Below are positions 24,278 through 32,871 of a stretch of 64,000 nt of DNA, piece after piece (position 1 is the first letter of the stretch; each line of letters starts with the position of its first letter). The stretch is from Pseudarthrobacter sp. L1SW. GTDB lineage: Bacteria > Actinomycetota > Actinomycetes > Actinomycetales > Micrococcaceae. Where the stretch lies: NCBI RefSeq assembly GCF_020809045.1, contig NZ_CP078079.1, positions 3,162,001-3,226,000 of the forward strand. The letters are read 5' to 3'. The notes under the pieces are model-generated. The model did no database searches. It worked only from the letters and a program-made list of their open reading frames with translations, and was not told where the DNA came from. A program made the translations under genes and the position numbers.

Positions 24278-24990
24278 GCAGCCTGCCCCTGGACGACCTG
24301 ACTGTGGCTGTGGCGCGCATCCGCGGGTTGCTGCTGAGCCAGGAAAAAGCGGACAGGGCCGTCAGCCTGCTGGCCCAGGCGATCAAGCAGGCCATGCCTG
24401 GCGCCACAGGAACGGGAGCCTCGCTCCTGGACCCGGCCGGCGGCCTGGTGAGCAGCGGCTCCACGGATGCCGTGGTGCGGCAGGCCGACACCGCTCAGTA
24501 CGAACTGGGTGAGGGCCCTTGCCTCACGGCGTGGGCCGCGGAAGAAGTAGTCATTATCCAGGACGTCCACACGGAGGGGCGGTGGCCCCGCTGGACGTCG
24601 GCGGTTGCCGGGCTGCCCGTCCGATCGGTGGTCAGCGCGCCCCTGCTGGCCGGAAAGGAAGCGATCGGAGCCTTGAAGATCTATTCGGCCCTGCCCGGGC
24701 AGTACGACGACGACGCCGGAAGCACCCTGGCCCTCTTCGCCGGAACTGCCGCGACTCTCCTGGCACACATCCAAGGCAGCGAGGCGCCGCTTCGGATGTC
24801 CGAGGAGCTCAAGGCCACGCTGGCCAGCCGGGACACCATCAACCGCGCCTGCGGGGTGCTAATGGAACGCCACGGCATCAGCCATGACCAGGCCTTGCAA
24901 CAGATGATCAACAACGCGCGGGCGGCCGGTGCCCCCTTGGTCAAGATCAGCGAAAAGCTGGTCACCAAGGTGCCGCCTGCCGAAGGCTAG
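24274..24990 (+). CDS. GAF and ANTAR domain regulator
   Basis: A 238-residue protein with an N-terminal GAF sensor domain (residues 20-165, PCLTAWAAEEVVIIQDVHTE) and a C-terminal ANTAR RNA-binding domain (180-235, INRACGVLMERHGISHDQAL). ANTAR proteins bind paired RNA hairpins in nascent transcripts to prevent termination. The GAF ligand is unknown. The GTG start overlaps the previous stop as GTGA, with AGGAG eight bases before it. The preceding in-frame region is antisense-like and was excluded. This is one of two ANTAR proteins in the window. Confidence 0.85.
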   Translation: MSSLPLDDLTVAVARIRGLLLSQEKADRAVSLLAQAIKQAMPGATGTGASLLDPAGGLVSSGSTDAVVRQADTAQYELGEGPCLTAWAAEEVVIIQDVHTEGRWPRWTSAVAGLPVRSVVSAPLLAGKEAIGALKIYSALPGQYDDDAGSTLALFAGTAATLLAHIQGSEAPLRMSEELKATLASRDTINRACGVLMERHGISHDQALQQMINNARAAGAPLVKISEKLVTKVPPAEG

Positions 24991-24998
24991 GGCGGACT

Positions 24999-25313
24999 GT
25001 GGGCTTCGATCCGCACGAACCAGAGCAGCGCAGCCGGCTTAATCAGGCCCTGGCCGCGGCAGACGTCACCGCGGGCGAGCTTTGGCTCCGGTACTTCGGC
25101 ATGAGCGGTTCTGCCGGCGAGTATGAGGTCCAGGCATACCTTGAGGGCCTTCTTTCGCTGCCGCCCAGTGAGCGCGATCTGCTGGCCATGGCGGCGAATG
25201 AGCTCATCCGCGAGGCACCGGAACGGCTCATCCGTGGCGCTCCGCCGCTGCTGGCACCCTACGCGGACCAGCTGAACGGCTCCACGCAGGGCGAGCGGTC
25301 CGGGAGCGACTGA
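24999..25313 (+). CDS. Hypothetical protein downstream of GAF-ANTAR gene
   Basis: A 104-residue helical protein starting with GTG eight bases after the regulator stop. The core AGELWLRYFGMSGSAGEYEV and LLSLPPSERDLLAMAANELI looks like a small all-alpha fold found beside ANTAR regulators. No function is known. A perfect 21-bp hairpin ends the operon directly after it. Confidence 0.65.
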   Translation: MGFDPHEPEQRSRLNQALAAADVTAGELWLRYFGMSGSAGEYEVQAYLEGLLSLPPSERDLLAMAANELIREAPERLIRGAPPLLAPYADQLNGSTQGERSGSD

Positions 25314-25316
25314 CTG

Positions 25317-25364
25317 CCCACCCCTGACCCGCCCACCTCGGGCGGTGGGCGGGTCAGGGGTGGG
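25317..25364. terminator. Bidirectional terminator
   Basis: Arms 25317-25337 and 25344-25364 (GTGGGCGGGTCAGGGGTGGG) are perfect 21-bp complements with a six-base loop. The stop codon of the convergent amidase gene (25354-25356) lies inside the right arm. Confidence 0.85.
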
Positions 25365-26166
25365 GACGCGGCACCGGGCAGGGGACGACGGCGAAGCGGC
25401 GGTTGTCCAGCACCGGCACCTGCCTGCGCACACGCTTGAGCCGGTCCAGGCTGAGGTCCGCAACGATGAGTCCCGCTTCTTCCCCGGCGTTGGCCACCAC
25501 CACGCCCGCCGGGTCCACCGCCATGGAGTATCCCGTGGCCAGCGGCCCGGTCTGGTTGGCTGCCAGGACGTAGGCCGTGTTCTCGATGGCCCTTGCCTTG
25601 AGCAGGGTGCTCCAGTGGTCCTCCTTGCCCGGACCCCTTATCCACATGGCGGGAACCAGGAGCACGTCCGCTCCGGCGTCCACCGCCGCCCGGGCACTCT
25701 CCGGGAACCGGAGGTCGTAGCAGGTGAACGCGCCGAACCCGAAGCCGCCCAGGCTGAACACCAGCGGTTCCCCCGGCCTGCCGAGGGCAATTCCCTCACT
25801 TTCCCGGTAGCCGAAGGCATCGTAGAGATGGACCTTCCGGTAGCAGCCCAGCATGACGCCGCGGCTGTCCAAGGCCACCAGGGTATTGTGCGGCAGCCCG
25901 TCCGGGTTCCTCTCATAGGTCCCCACCACCACGGCGATTCCGTGCCGCCTGGCGAGGGCGGCGACGGCGGCGACGAAGGGGCCGTCCAGGTCCTGCGCCA
26001 CGGCCGCAATTGCCCTGGACCCCTCATTGCTGCCGTAGAGGCTGGACTCAGGAAGAAGGACCAGGTCCGCTCCCGCACCCGCCGCCGCCTCCACCAGCCG
26101 GCCCACCGCCGTCGTATTTTCACCGGCGTTGGTGCCTGCACTGAACTGGCCTGCCGCCACGCGCAT
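25354..26166 (-). CDS. Carbon-nitrogen hydrolase (nitrilase/Nit-family amidase)
   Basis: A 270-residue amidase of the nitrilase superfamily. The catalytic triad is visible as E40 (LVLLPESSL), K111 (CYRKVHLYD) and C149 (GAFTCYDLRFPE). The sequence resembles Nit2/Nit1-type omega-amidases and deaminated-glutathione amidases. The start at 26166 is the second of two adjacent ATGs, with AAGGAG seven bases upstream. It acts in the cytosol on small amides. The exact substrate is unknown. Confidence 0.87.
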   Translation of the reverse strand: MRVAAGQFSAGTNAGENTTAVGRLVEAAAGAGADLVLLPESSLYGSNEGSRAIAAVAQDLDGPFVAAVAALARRHGIAVVVGTYERNPDGLPHNTLVALDSRGVMLGCYRKVHLYDAFGYRESEGIALGRPGEPLVFSLGGFGFGAFTCYDLRFPESARAAVDAGADVLLVPAMWIRGPGKEDHWSTLLKARAIENTAYVLAANQTGPLATGYSMAVDPAGVVVANAGEEAGLIVADLSLDRLKRVRRQVPVLDNRRFAVVPCPVPRPHP

Positions 26167-26169
26167 CAT

Positions 26170-26503
26170 GCTGCTCCTTCCCAAGCGGCCGGCCACGTTT
26201 TCCCGGATGCCGCCCAACCCCTTCCCACCAGCATCCTGCCCGTGCAAGGGTTGCCAGACAAGCCTCCCGCCCCTGGCCGTAGGCACGGGCTCGTGCAGGG
26301 GCCTCTGGAGCGTTCGGGAAGGATCCGCCGTGGGTACACGCGAAAAATTCTTAGGCTACGACGCCGGACGGTTGCCTTGGTTGACTGGTAGCGCGGGGAG
26401 GCGTCCAGGAGCTGGGCGATGGTGGTGCCGATGAGTTCAACAGGGCTGATTTCCGCCGATGCCGCGCCGCAGCTGATTTATTCAGCATGCCTGCCATCCT
26501 GCG
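26170..26503. other. Intergenic region with no recognised gene
   Basis: About 334 bp between the amidase start and the DUF2243 gene end. Open frames exist on both strands but have no ribosome sites and translate to low-quality Arg/Pro-rich sequence. A short minus-strand segment near 26380-26460 looks faintly like coding remnant, but I cannot name it. Confidence 0.4.
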
Positions 26504-27034
26504 CTACTCAAACACCTTTTGACCGGACGTTTGGCTGCCCCGGTACAACAGCCAGCCGCCCACCACCAGGGCTACGCTGACGGCCAGGAAGCCGAGGTCC
26601 CATGCCAGCGGCCCGCCAAGATCGTCCCTGACGTGGTGGATCTGCAGCAGCTGGTGGTTGACCAGGCCTTCGACGATATTGAAGCCGCCCCATCCCGCAA
26701 GGGCCAGGCCCCCGTGGAACTCCCAGTCAGGGGACAGCCGGCCCTGCCGCCGTGCCCGCACCACCAACGCGGCCGACGCCACCACCAGCACCCACATGGC
26801 ACTGTGGAACAATCCGTCCGCCAGGGTGTTGAGTTCGAGTCCGGGCACTGTCCTGGTGCTGCCGCTTTCGGTGTGGCTGAGCATGTGGTGCCATTGCAGC
26901 AGCTGGTGCAGGACAATCCCGTCCACGAAACCGCCCACCCCCATCCCGAACAGGAAGGCGGGCGCCCGCGCCGCCGTCCCAGCCGCGCTGCCAACTGCCC
27001 CGGCAGGCGCCGGCCTACTGCGTTCCCGTGACAT
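26504..27034 (-). CDS. DUF2243 membrane protein
   Basis: A 176-residue protein with four hydrophobic segments and conserved His residues in loops (GFVDGIVLHQLLQWHHMLSH, NIVEGLVNHQLLQIHHVRDD). The repeated HQLLQxHH suggests internal duplication and a possible metal or heme site. This pattern defines DUF2243, with no assigned function. The ATG has GGAGG nine bases upstream. No operon partner is apparent. Confidence 0.87.
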   Translation of the reverse strand: MSRERSRPAPAGAVGSAAGTAARAPAFLFGMGVGGFVDGIVLHQLLQWHHMLSHTESGSTRTVPGLELNTLADGLFHSAMWVLVVASAALVVRARRQGRLSPDWEFHGGLALAGWGGFNIVEGLVNHQLLQIHHVRDDLGGPLAWDLGFLAVSVALVVGGWLLYRGSQTSGQKVFE

Positions 27035-27458
27035 TTCGAGCCCCCTCCGCCGGTGCGACCTTCAGCTTGTCCCTACCCGCCGTCGTCCGCTCTAAGCGCA
27101 GCGAGCCGCCACAGGTGATGTAAAGGGACGCCCGTGCCCAACGCCGGCACAAGGTGAAACGTAGGGCAGGCGGTGCTTGCCGTCCGCCCGCCGTCGGACG
27201 TTCCTCGCCCCGGTTTTCGACAAGGTTATCCACTGGTGACGCGCACGTTCCCTGACGCGGCCCATATATGGGGGGCGCCGCCGATTTTGTGCGTCGCAGG
27301 CAAAGATGTGCGTCGCAGGCAAAGATGCGCGTCGCCCGTGCGGCAGAGGCCCTGTTCGCCGGAGCTGAAGGTCACAGGAAAAACACCCGATTGAAACAAT
27401 TCAGCAACCTCGCCACGGCAAGCTGTGCGTACGGGGACACAACAGCAGGAGGCGCATC
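27035..27458. other. Intergenic region with a short tandem repeat
   Basis: This 424-bp gap has no convincing gene. It contains the 19-bp tandem duplication at 27289-27326. An apparent minus-strand frame (27015-27233) lacks a ribosome site and overlaps the start of the DUF2243 gene, so it is not annotated. Confidence 0.5.
27289..27326. repeat. Tandem 19-bp direct repeat
   Basis: GTGCGTCGCAGGCAAAGAT occurs twice without a gap (27289-27307, 27308-27326), followed by a partial third start, GCGCGTCGC. It lies in otherwise unassigned DNA. Confidence 0.9.
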
Positions 27459-27683
27459 ATGGAGGCACAAAAAGTACTGACAGCCCAGCTCCGCATCGGC
27501 GACCAGATCGAGGCGTGGCACAACGGCAAGCTATTCCACCGGGGGCGGGTGACCGACGTCGTACCCGCCCTGGAACTCTTCTGGATTTTGGACGCGAGGA
27601 CGGGCGCGCGGAAGCTGCTGGACCCGGAGGCGCTGGAGATCCGGCACGTGGAGGAGCAGGCCAAGCCGCTGGCACCGGCCTGA
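27459..27683 (+). CDS. Small hypothetical protein, 74 aa
   Basis: A soluble 74-residue protein (MEAQKVLTAQLRIGDQIEAW) with beta-rich character (GRVTDVVPALELFWILDAR), consistent with a small barrel. The ATG has AGGAGG seven bases upstream, a strong ribosome site. The stop is followed by a 131-bp gap to the GlsB-like gene on the same strand. No family is recognised. Confidence 0.65.
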   Translation: MEAQKVLTAQLRIGDQIEAWHNGKLFHRGRVTDVVPALELFWILDARTGARKLLDPEALEIRHVEEQAKPLAPA

Positions 27684-27814
27684 TTTTCGCGGAGCGGCTG
27701 GTGCCGTCCCGGGCAAAGGGGGCGGCACCGGCGCGTGCATAGAATGGACCCATTGCGGCACCGCTGCGGCACTCCGGGCGCCACCCGCCCGCAACCACCA
27801 CGAAGGAGCACACC

Positions 27815-28078
27815 GTGATCGGATTCATCGTCGCCGGCCTCATCATCGGCGCGCTTGCCCGCCTCATCAAGCCGGGCAAGCAGAACCTGGGCCTGCTGGC
27901 CACCCTCCTGCTGGGCCTTGCCGGCTCGGTCATCGGCGGGGTGGTGGCTTCGCTCCTGGGCACCGGGGACATCTTCGAGCTGAACTTCCTGGGCTTCATC
28001 GTGGCCGTCATCGCCTCGGTGCTCCTCGTGGGTACGGCCGAAGCAGTGGCCGGCCGGCGGAGTTCAGTCCGCCGCTAA
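27815..28078 (+). CDS. GlsB/YeaQ/YmgE-family stress membrane protein
   Basis: An 87-residue protein with three hydrophobic segments (FIVAGLIIGALARLIKPGKQ, LLLGLAGSVIGGVVASLLG, FIVAVIASVLLVGTAEAV). This is the transglycosylase-associated/GlsB pattern of general-stress membrane proteins of unknown mechanism. The GTG start has GAAGGAG seven bases upstream. It converges on nhaA with an eight-base gap. Confidence 0.9.
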   Translation: MIGFIVAGLIIGALARLIKPGKQNLGLLATLLLGLAGSVIGGVVASLLGTGDIFELNFLGFIVAVIASVLLVGTAEAVAGRRSSVRR

Positions 28079-28086
28079 GCCTGGCT

Positions 28087-29439
28087 CTAGGCCCTGCCCT
28101 GGTACACGTCCGGGATGCCGTCCTGGTCAGCGTCCACCCTCTCAAGCTCTTCGGCGGCCCGGTACTGCCGGTTCCGGGTCTTCAGCACCGCCGTCGCCAG
28201 CAGCGCGGCGAGCAGGGACGCGGCCAGGATGCCCACCTTGGCATGGTCGTCGTGCAGGCTGCCCTGCCCGAAGCTCAGCTCGGCCACCAGCAGGGACACC
28301 GTGAAGCCGATGCCGGCCAGGAGCGCCACCCCAAAAATATCGATCCACTTAAAGGACTCATCCAGCCGTGCCCTGGTGGCCTTGGTCAGGACCCACGTGG
28401 TGCCCAGGATGCCGACCGGTTTGCCCAGCACCAGCGCCACGATGATGCCCAGCGCCACCGGATCCGCGAGCGCCGAGCCCAGTCCTTCCAGTCCGCCCAC
28501 GGCCACGCCGGCGGAGAAGAACGCGAAGATGGGAACCGCGATGCCGGCGGAAATGGGCCGGAACCGGTGCTCGAAGATTTCCGCCAGGCCGGGCCCTGCC
28601 TCCGGGCCGCCGCCGGCCTGGGACCGAACGACGGGGATGGCGAAGCCCAGCAGCACCCCGGCAACGGTGGCGTGGATGCCTGAAGCGTGCACCAGCGCCC
28701 AGGTGGCCACACCCAGCGGCAGCAGGATGACCCAGGACGCAAAGACCTTGCGGCCGAAGAAGTGGCGGAACTTCTGGGCCAGGAACGCGTAGACGGCCAG
28801 CGGAATGAGGGCCAGGAGCAGCGGCATGGGCTGCAGGTCGCTGGTGTAGAAGAACGCGATGATGCTGATGGCGATGAGGTCGTCCACCACGGCCAGGGTG
28901 AGCAGGAAGATGCGCAGTGCGCTGGGCAGGTGTGATCCGATGATGGCCAGCACCGCCACGGCGAACGCGATGTCCGTGGCAGTGGGGATGGCCCAGCCGC
29001 GCAGGGTTTCAGGGCTGGTGAAATTGATTGCCGCATAGATCACTGCCGGGACCAGCACGCCGCCCACGGCTGCGGCCACAGGAACTATCGACTTGCTGAT
29101 CTGGCGCAGGTCCCCGGCCACGAACTCGCGTTTGAGCTCCAGGCCCACCAGGAAGAAGAAGATGGCCAGCAGTCCGTCGGCGGCCCACGCGCCAAGGCTG
29201 AGGTCAAGGTGCCAGGGCTCGTAGCCAACCTTGAAGTCGCGGAGGGCAAAGTAGCTGTCCGACGCCGGCGAGTTGGCCCAGAGGAGGGCGATGAGCGCAG
29301 CGGACACCAGCAGGGCCCCGCCAACCGTTTCCTTGCGGAGAATCTCGCCGATCCGGAGTGCCTCCGCGTAGCTGCCGCGGGCAAAAACGGCGGGCTTCCG
29401 CGGCGGGGCTGGGGGCTGGGCGGGCGAGGGATGGTTCAT
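28087..29439 (-). CDS. nhaA: Na+/H+ antiporter NhaA
   Basis: A 450-residue antiporter exchanging Na+ (or Li+) for protons across the membrane. It has the NhaA pattern of about 12 helices, the cation-site sequence [12 protein letters not shown] near residue 205 with two adjacent Asp, and [14 protein letters not shown] shortly before. The N-terminal 35 residues are Pro/Ala-rich. The C-terminal 50 residues after the last helix are hydrophilic, with a DADQDGIPD calcium-loop-like end. It is monocistronic, with GGGAG about seven bases before the ATG. Confidence 0.93.
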   Translation of the reverse strand: MNHPSPAQPPAPPRKPAVFARGSYAEALRIGEILRKETVGGALLVSAALIALLWANSPASDSYFALRDFKVGYEPWHLDLSLGAWAADGLLAIFFFLVGLELKREFVAGDLRQISKSIVPVAAAVGGVLVPAVIYAAINFTSPETLRGWAIPTATDIAFAVAVLAIIGSHLPSALRIFLLTLAVVDDLIAISIIAFFYTSDLQPMPLLLALIPLAVYAFLAQKFRHFFGRKVFASWVILLPLGVATWALVHASGIHATVAGVLLGFAIPVVRSQAGGGPEAGPGLAEIFEHRFRPISAGIAVPIFAFFSAGVAVGGLEGLGSALADPVALGIIVALVLGKPVGILGTTWVLTKATRARLDESFKWIDIFGVALLAGIGFTVSLLVAELSFGQGSLHDDHAKVGILAASLLAALLATAVLKTRNRQYRAAEELERVDADQDGIPDVYQGRA

Positions 29440-29629
29440 AGGGGGCTCCCGGGATCTGGGTTCGACAAAATCATGCCGACCAGACTTCCCGGCGCACCTT
29501 TGTCCATCCTACAGGGACCGCTTTGTGCTCCATTTCACTTTTGTCCCATCCGGAACAGCAGCAGCGCCGAATCACTGCTGTCCCTCATCTGGGACGACCA
29601 CGTCACTTGTATGAGGAGACTGCTTTCCG

Positions 29630-30406
29630 ATGAACAAGACACTTCGCTACCTTGCTGTTCCCACGCTCGCCCTCGGCGCCCTTGCCCTTTCCGGCGCCCC
29701 CGCCACGGCCCATGACGGGGCCGACCACTACCAGTCCACCCTGGGCCAGCTCAACGGCAGCGCGGGCTCCGGCAGCATCACCCTTGACGTCACGGGCAAC
29801 CAGGCCCACGTTGTCCTGAAGGTTTCGGGCATGCCCGCCACCTTCATGGACGCCCCGTACCCGCACGTCCAGCACATCCACGGCGGAGCCCAGGGCGCCT
29901 GCCCGGCTCCTTCTGCCGACAAGGACGGCGACCAGGTCATCTCCACCACCGAGGGCGCCCCGTCCTACGGCGGCATCGTCACCACCCTCTCCACGAGCGG
30001 CGACACCAGCCCCGCCGCGGGCCTTGACTTGAAGGTGGGCGGCCAGGGCGCCGCCTACACCGTTGACCGCACGTTTGAACTGAACGCCGAGACCAAGGCG
30101 GCCCTCCAGGCAGGCACCGCGGTGGTGGTGGTCCACGGCCTTGACCCGGCCACCCTCAGCGCAGCCGGCCAGGCCGCAAAGAGCGACCTCGCCCCCACCC
30201 TCCCGCTGGCCGCAACATCCCCGGCCCTGTGCGGGACCCTGGTGGCCGGGCAGATGAAGATGCCGGCAGGCGGCGCTGATACCGGCATCACCCAGGAGAC
30301 GGGCACCGGCACCGGAGCCCTGGCAGTTGGCGGCGGCCTCGCCCTGGTTGCCCTCGCCGGCGGCGCCTACGTGGTCCGCCGCCGCAGCTCCGGATCAGCC
30401 GCGTAG
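29630..30406 (+). CDS. Secreted CHRD-domain protein with sortase-like C-terminal anchor
   Basis: A 258-residue exported protein. It has a Sec signal peptide (residues 1-27, MNKTLRYLAVPTLALGALAL ending ATA-HD) and a CHRD domain at about 30-140 (VVLKVSGMPATFMDAPYPHV, HIHGGAQGACPAP). The C-terminal tail has ITQETG, then a hydrophobic stretch and VRRRSSG. This tail has the layout of a cell-wall sorting signal without a canonical LPxTG. A class F sortase gene follows 24 bp later, so it may be the substrate. The biochemical role of CHRD domains is unknown. Confidence 0.82.
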   Translation: MNKTLRYLAVPTLALGALALSGAPATAHDGADHYQSTLGQLNGSAGSGSITLDVTGNQAHVVLKVSGMPATFMDAPYPHVQHIHGGAQGACPAPSADKDGDQVISTTEGAPSYGGIVTTLSTSGDTSPAAGLDLKVGGQGAAYTVDRTFELNAETKAALQAGTAVVVVHGLDPATLSAAGQAAKSDLAPTLPLAATSPALCGTLVAGQMKMPAGGADTGITQETGTGTGALAVGGGLALVALAGGAYVVRRRSSGSAA

Positions 30407-30430
30407 CAACAGGCCGACTGGATCAGCACT

Positions 30431-31132
30431 GTGAATGACACGGATTCCGGCCGCCGCGGGGGCCTTTGGGCCTCCACGGCGGCCGGGCTTCTGCTCGCCT
30501 TGGCCCTTGCCGGCTGCGGCTCCGGCAGCAACGGAACGTCCGACGCCGGCGCCCCACCTTCCGCTTCCGGCGCCCCTTCCGCGGCGGTCGTCTCTCCTCC
30601 GCCCGCCCCGGCCGTGGCGGCACCTTCCGCGTCCACTCCCGCGGCCGCGCCCTCCGCAGCAGGGCCCGCAGCCCTGCCCCGGTCCGAGCCGGTGGCCCTG
30701 GAAATCCCCGCGATCGGGGTGCGGACCGACCTCCTGAAGCTCGGCCTGCGGGAGAATGGATCGCTGGAGGTCCCCCAGGACAGCGGGAACGGCGCACCGG
30801 CCAGCTGGTACAACGGTTCACCCACCCCGGGCGAACGCGGCCCGTCCGTCATGCTGGGCCACGTCAACTCACCCAACGGCCGCGGCGGCGTCTTCGCGGA
30901 CCTCCGCAAGCTTGCCCCCGGGATGGACGTCGCCGTTTCCCGCGCTGACGGCAGCACCGCCGTCTTCACCGTTGACCGCGGCGAGCTCTACGGCAAGGAC
31001 AGCTTCCCCACACTGGAGGTCTACGGAAACACCTCCGGGCCCGAACTCCGGCTGATTACCTGTGACGGCTACGATCCCGCCACCGGGCTCTTCGACGACA
31101 ACTACGTGATCTACGCCAAGCTCAAAGCCTGA
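30431..31132 (+). CDS. Class F sortase
   Basis: A 233-residue surface transpeptidase. The N-terminus has a hydrophobic segment with a lipobox LAGC (C29), then a Ser/Ala/Pro-rich spacer to about residue 90. The class F catalytic domain has H144 (MLGHVNSPNGRGG) and C211 (LRLITCDGYD). The usual Arg before the late DN motif is replaced by Asp (LFDDNYVIYA), which is unusual and may affect activity. The GTG start lacks a strong ribosome site, but it directly follows the CHRD gene, its probable target. Confidence 0.82.
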   Translation: MNDTDSGRRGGLWASTAAGLLLALALAGCGSGSNGTSDAGAPPSASGAPSAAVVSPPPAPAVAAPSASTPAAAPSAAGPAALPRSEPVALEIPAIGVRTDLLKLGLRENGSLEVPQDSGNGAPASWYNGSPTPGERGPSVMLGHVNSPNGRGGVFADLRKLAPGMDVAVSRADGSTAVFTVDRGELYGKDSFPTLEVYGNTSGPELRLITCDGYDPATGLFDDNYVIYAKLKA

Positions 31133-31205
31133 CCGGGGCCTCCAGGCAAACGCCACCCCAAACGGCCGCAGGATCCGGAACGGATGCGGCCAGGACGGAA
31201 GAGTC

Positions 31206-31862
31206 ATGACCACCCGTTTTCCACTATTCGCCGCCCTGGCACTCTCTTCCCTGCTGCTCTCCGGCTGCGCCGCGGCGGCGGGATCACCGGGCCCTGCGGG
31301 GGCGGCAGCGCCGTCGTCGGACGCCCCTTCCCCTGCTGCCGCGCCGTCGAAGGCATCCCCGCCCCGGCACGGCGGCCACGCCGGCCACCACGGCAGCGGT
31401 GCCATGTCCCCACGCACCGCGGTCAAAGGCCCCAGCGAGGCGGCAAAGATGGTGTGCGGGGACCAGCCGATGGACCGGCTCACCATGATCCTGGACCTTG
31501 GGCAGGACCCGCATACCGTCGAAACATGGGCCGACAGCACGTTCACCTGCACCTACCACCTGGACGAGGGCGCCCTGGAGATCTCCGTCAGGGAAGCGCC
31601 GGACCGGGCGGCTGCGCTGACGTACTTCGACGCCATGCAGGCCCTTGCGGTGGGTGCCACGCCCATTCAGGGACTGGCCAACCTTGGTTTTCCTGCCTAT
31701 GAAACCGCAGACGGCTCGGCGGTGTTCCAGAAGGACAGCTTCGTGCTGCAGGTGGACGCGTCACGCCTGCCGGGAACGCTGGGTCCGGACGCCATCAGCC
31801 GCAACGCCCTGGCCTACCAGCTGTCCACCACCATCCTGGCGTGCTGGGTGGAACACCACTAA
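31206..31862 (+). CDS. Secreted lipoprotein, His-rich, unknown function
   Basis: A 218-residue lipoprotein with a signal peptide and lipobox LLSGC near residue 20. An Ala/Pro/Ser linker follows, with PRHGGHAGHHGSG. The C-terminal 130 residues form a globular domain resembling DUF3558-type surface lipoproteins (VETWADSTFTCTYHLDEGAL) with two or three cysteines. The His-rich linker could bind copper, which fits the copper operon that follows. The ATG has GGAAGAG six bases upstream. Confidence 0.7.
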   Translation: MTTRFPLFAALALSSLLLSGCAAAAGSPGPAGAAAPSSDAPSPAAAPSKASPPRHGGHAGHHGSGAMSPRTAVKGPSEAAKMVCGDQPMDRLTMILDLGQDPHTVETWADSTFTCTYHLDEGALEISVREAPDRAAALTYFDAMQALAVGATPIQGLANLGFPAYETADGSAVFQKDSFVLQVDASRLPGTLGPDAISRNALAYQLSTTILACWVEHH

Positions 31863-31918
31863 CGGCGCGGTGTATCCGCCCGGGAAGAGCTGGGACAGCG
31901 TGGCGTGTGCGGGCAGCG

Positions 31919-32587
31919 CTATCCCGCCCGCTGCCGGACCGGCCTGCCCTGCCCGTCGGCGGCAATGGCCCTCACGGCCGCCTCCAGGTAGTTGCGGGAT
32001 TCCGCGGAATTTGCCAGCTGAACGAGCTCCGCGGCCACTACCACCAGCTTCACGTTCCGGTGGCTGCTGGTGCTGACCAGCATTTGGAAGGCTTCGTCCG
32101 AGCCCATCTTCAGCTGGCCCATGAGGATGCCGCGCGCCTGGTCGATCACGGTGCGGGTGGAGGTTGCGCCGATCACCGCATCCCGGGCGGTCTGTTCGGT
32201 TTCGCGCTGGAGCGTCGAGGTGAGGTCGATCATCACCCCCTCCAAGGCTGTGACCTGGCCGCGGTCCATCATCGCGTCACCGGATGTCAAAACCCGCCGG
32301 GTCCGGCCCTGGGCGTCGATGATGCGGTGGTACATGCAGAAGTAGCCGCCGTTTTGGACAACCTGAGCAACAATGTTTTCGCACCGGGGCCTGTCCTCCG
32401 GATGCTTGTGGGAAAAGAGCAGCTCAATGGTGGGCACAACCTCGCCCCTGGTGTATCCGTGCAGCTGGAACATGCCGTCGGACCAGTGGATCTTCCCGGA
32501 TCCAAGGTCCACGTGGAACGTTCCGGCACCGCAGACACTGTCCCCCAGCGCGCTCGAGTAGGTGTAAGGGCCGGTCAGCTCCGTCAC
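31919..32587 (-). CDS. PAS and ANTAR domain regulator
   Basis: A 222-residue protein with a PAS fold (residues 15-115, GSGKIHWSDGMFQLHGYTRG) and a C-terminal ANTAR domain (TRTVIDQARGILMGQLKMGS). ANTAR domains act as RNA-binding antiterminators. The PAS domain presumably senses a small ligand or redox state. The GTG start (MTELTGPYT) has AAGGAGG about five bases before it, preferred over the longer frame to 32641. It is transcribed away from the copper operon. Confidence 0.85.
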   Translation of the reverse strand: MTELTGPYTYSSALGDSVCGAGTFHVDLGSGKIHWSDGMFQLHGYTRGEVVPTIELLFSHKHPEDRPRCENIVAQVVQNGGYFCMYHRIIDAQGRTRRVLTSGDAMMDRGQVTALEGVMIDLTSTLQRETEQTARDAVIGATSTRTVIDQARGILMGQLKMGSDEAFQMLVSTSSHRNVKLVVVAAELVQLANSAESRNYLEAAVRAIAADGQGRPVRQRAG

Positions 32588-32722
32588 AGGCCACCTCCTT
32601 GTAGCATCCGACACATCCGCGGGCCTGTGGCACACACGCACTGCCTTAAGTATGGCCGCCCGACGACTGCCGGGATAGGGCCGATGGCCCCCTTCCGCAC
32701 CGCGGGAGGTTCGGGGAAGGCC

Positions 32723-32751
32723 TTGACCACTATACCCCCTAGGGGTATATT
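32723..32751 (+). promoter_or_regulatory. Copper-operon promoter with CsoR operator
   Basis: TTGACC (-35, 32723-32728) and TATATT (-10, 32746-32751) are 17 bp apart. Between and overlapping them is TATACCCCCTAGGGGTATA (32731-32749), a nearly perfect CsoR-type operator with the GGGGTA half-site. This explains repression in low copper. No csoR gene is in the window. Confidence 0.85.
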
Positions 32752-32871
32752 CAAAGTGTTGTCAGTGAAGTGGTATGTCCAGGCCGGTGCAAGCACCGCC
32801 ATCACAGCCGTTCAACCCCAGCACCCTGCTTCTCCAGCAAGGAATCATCCTTTACAAGGAACGGAACTGAC

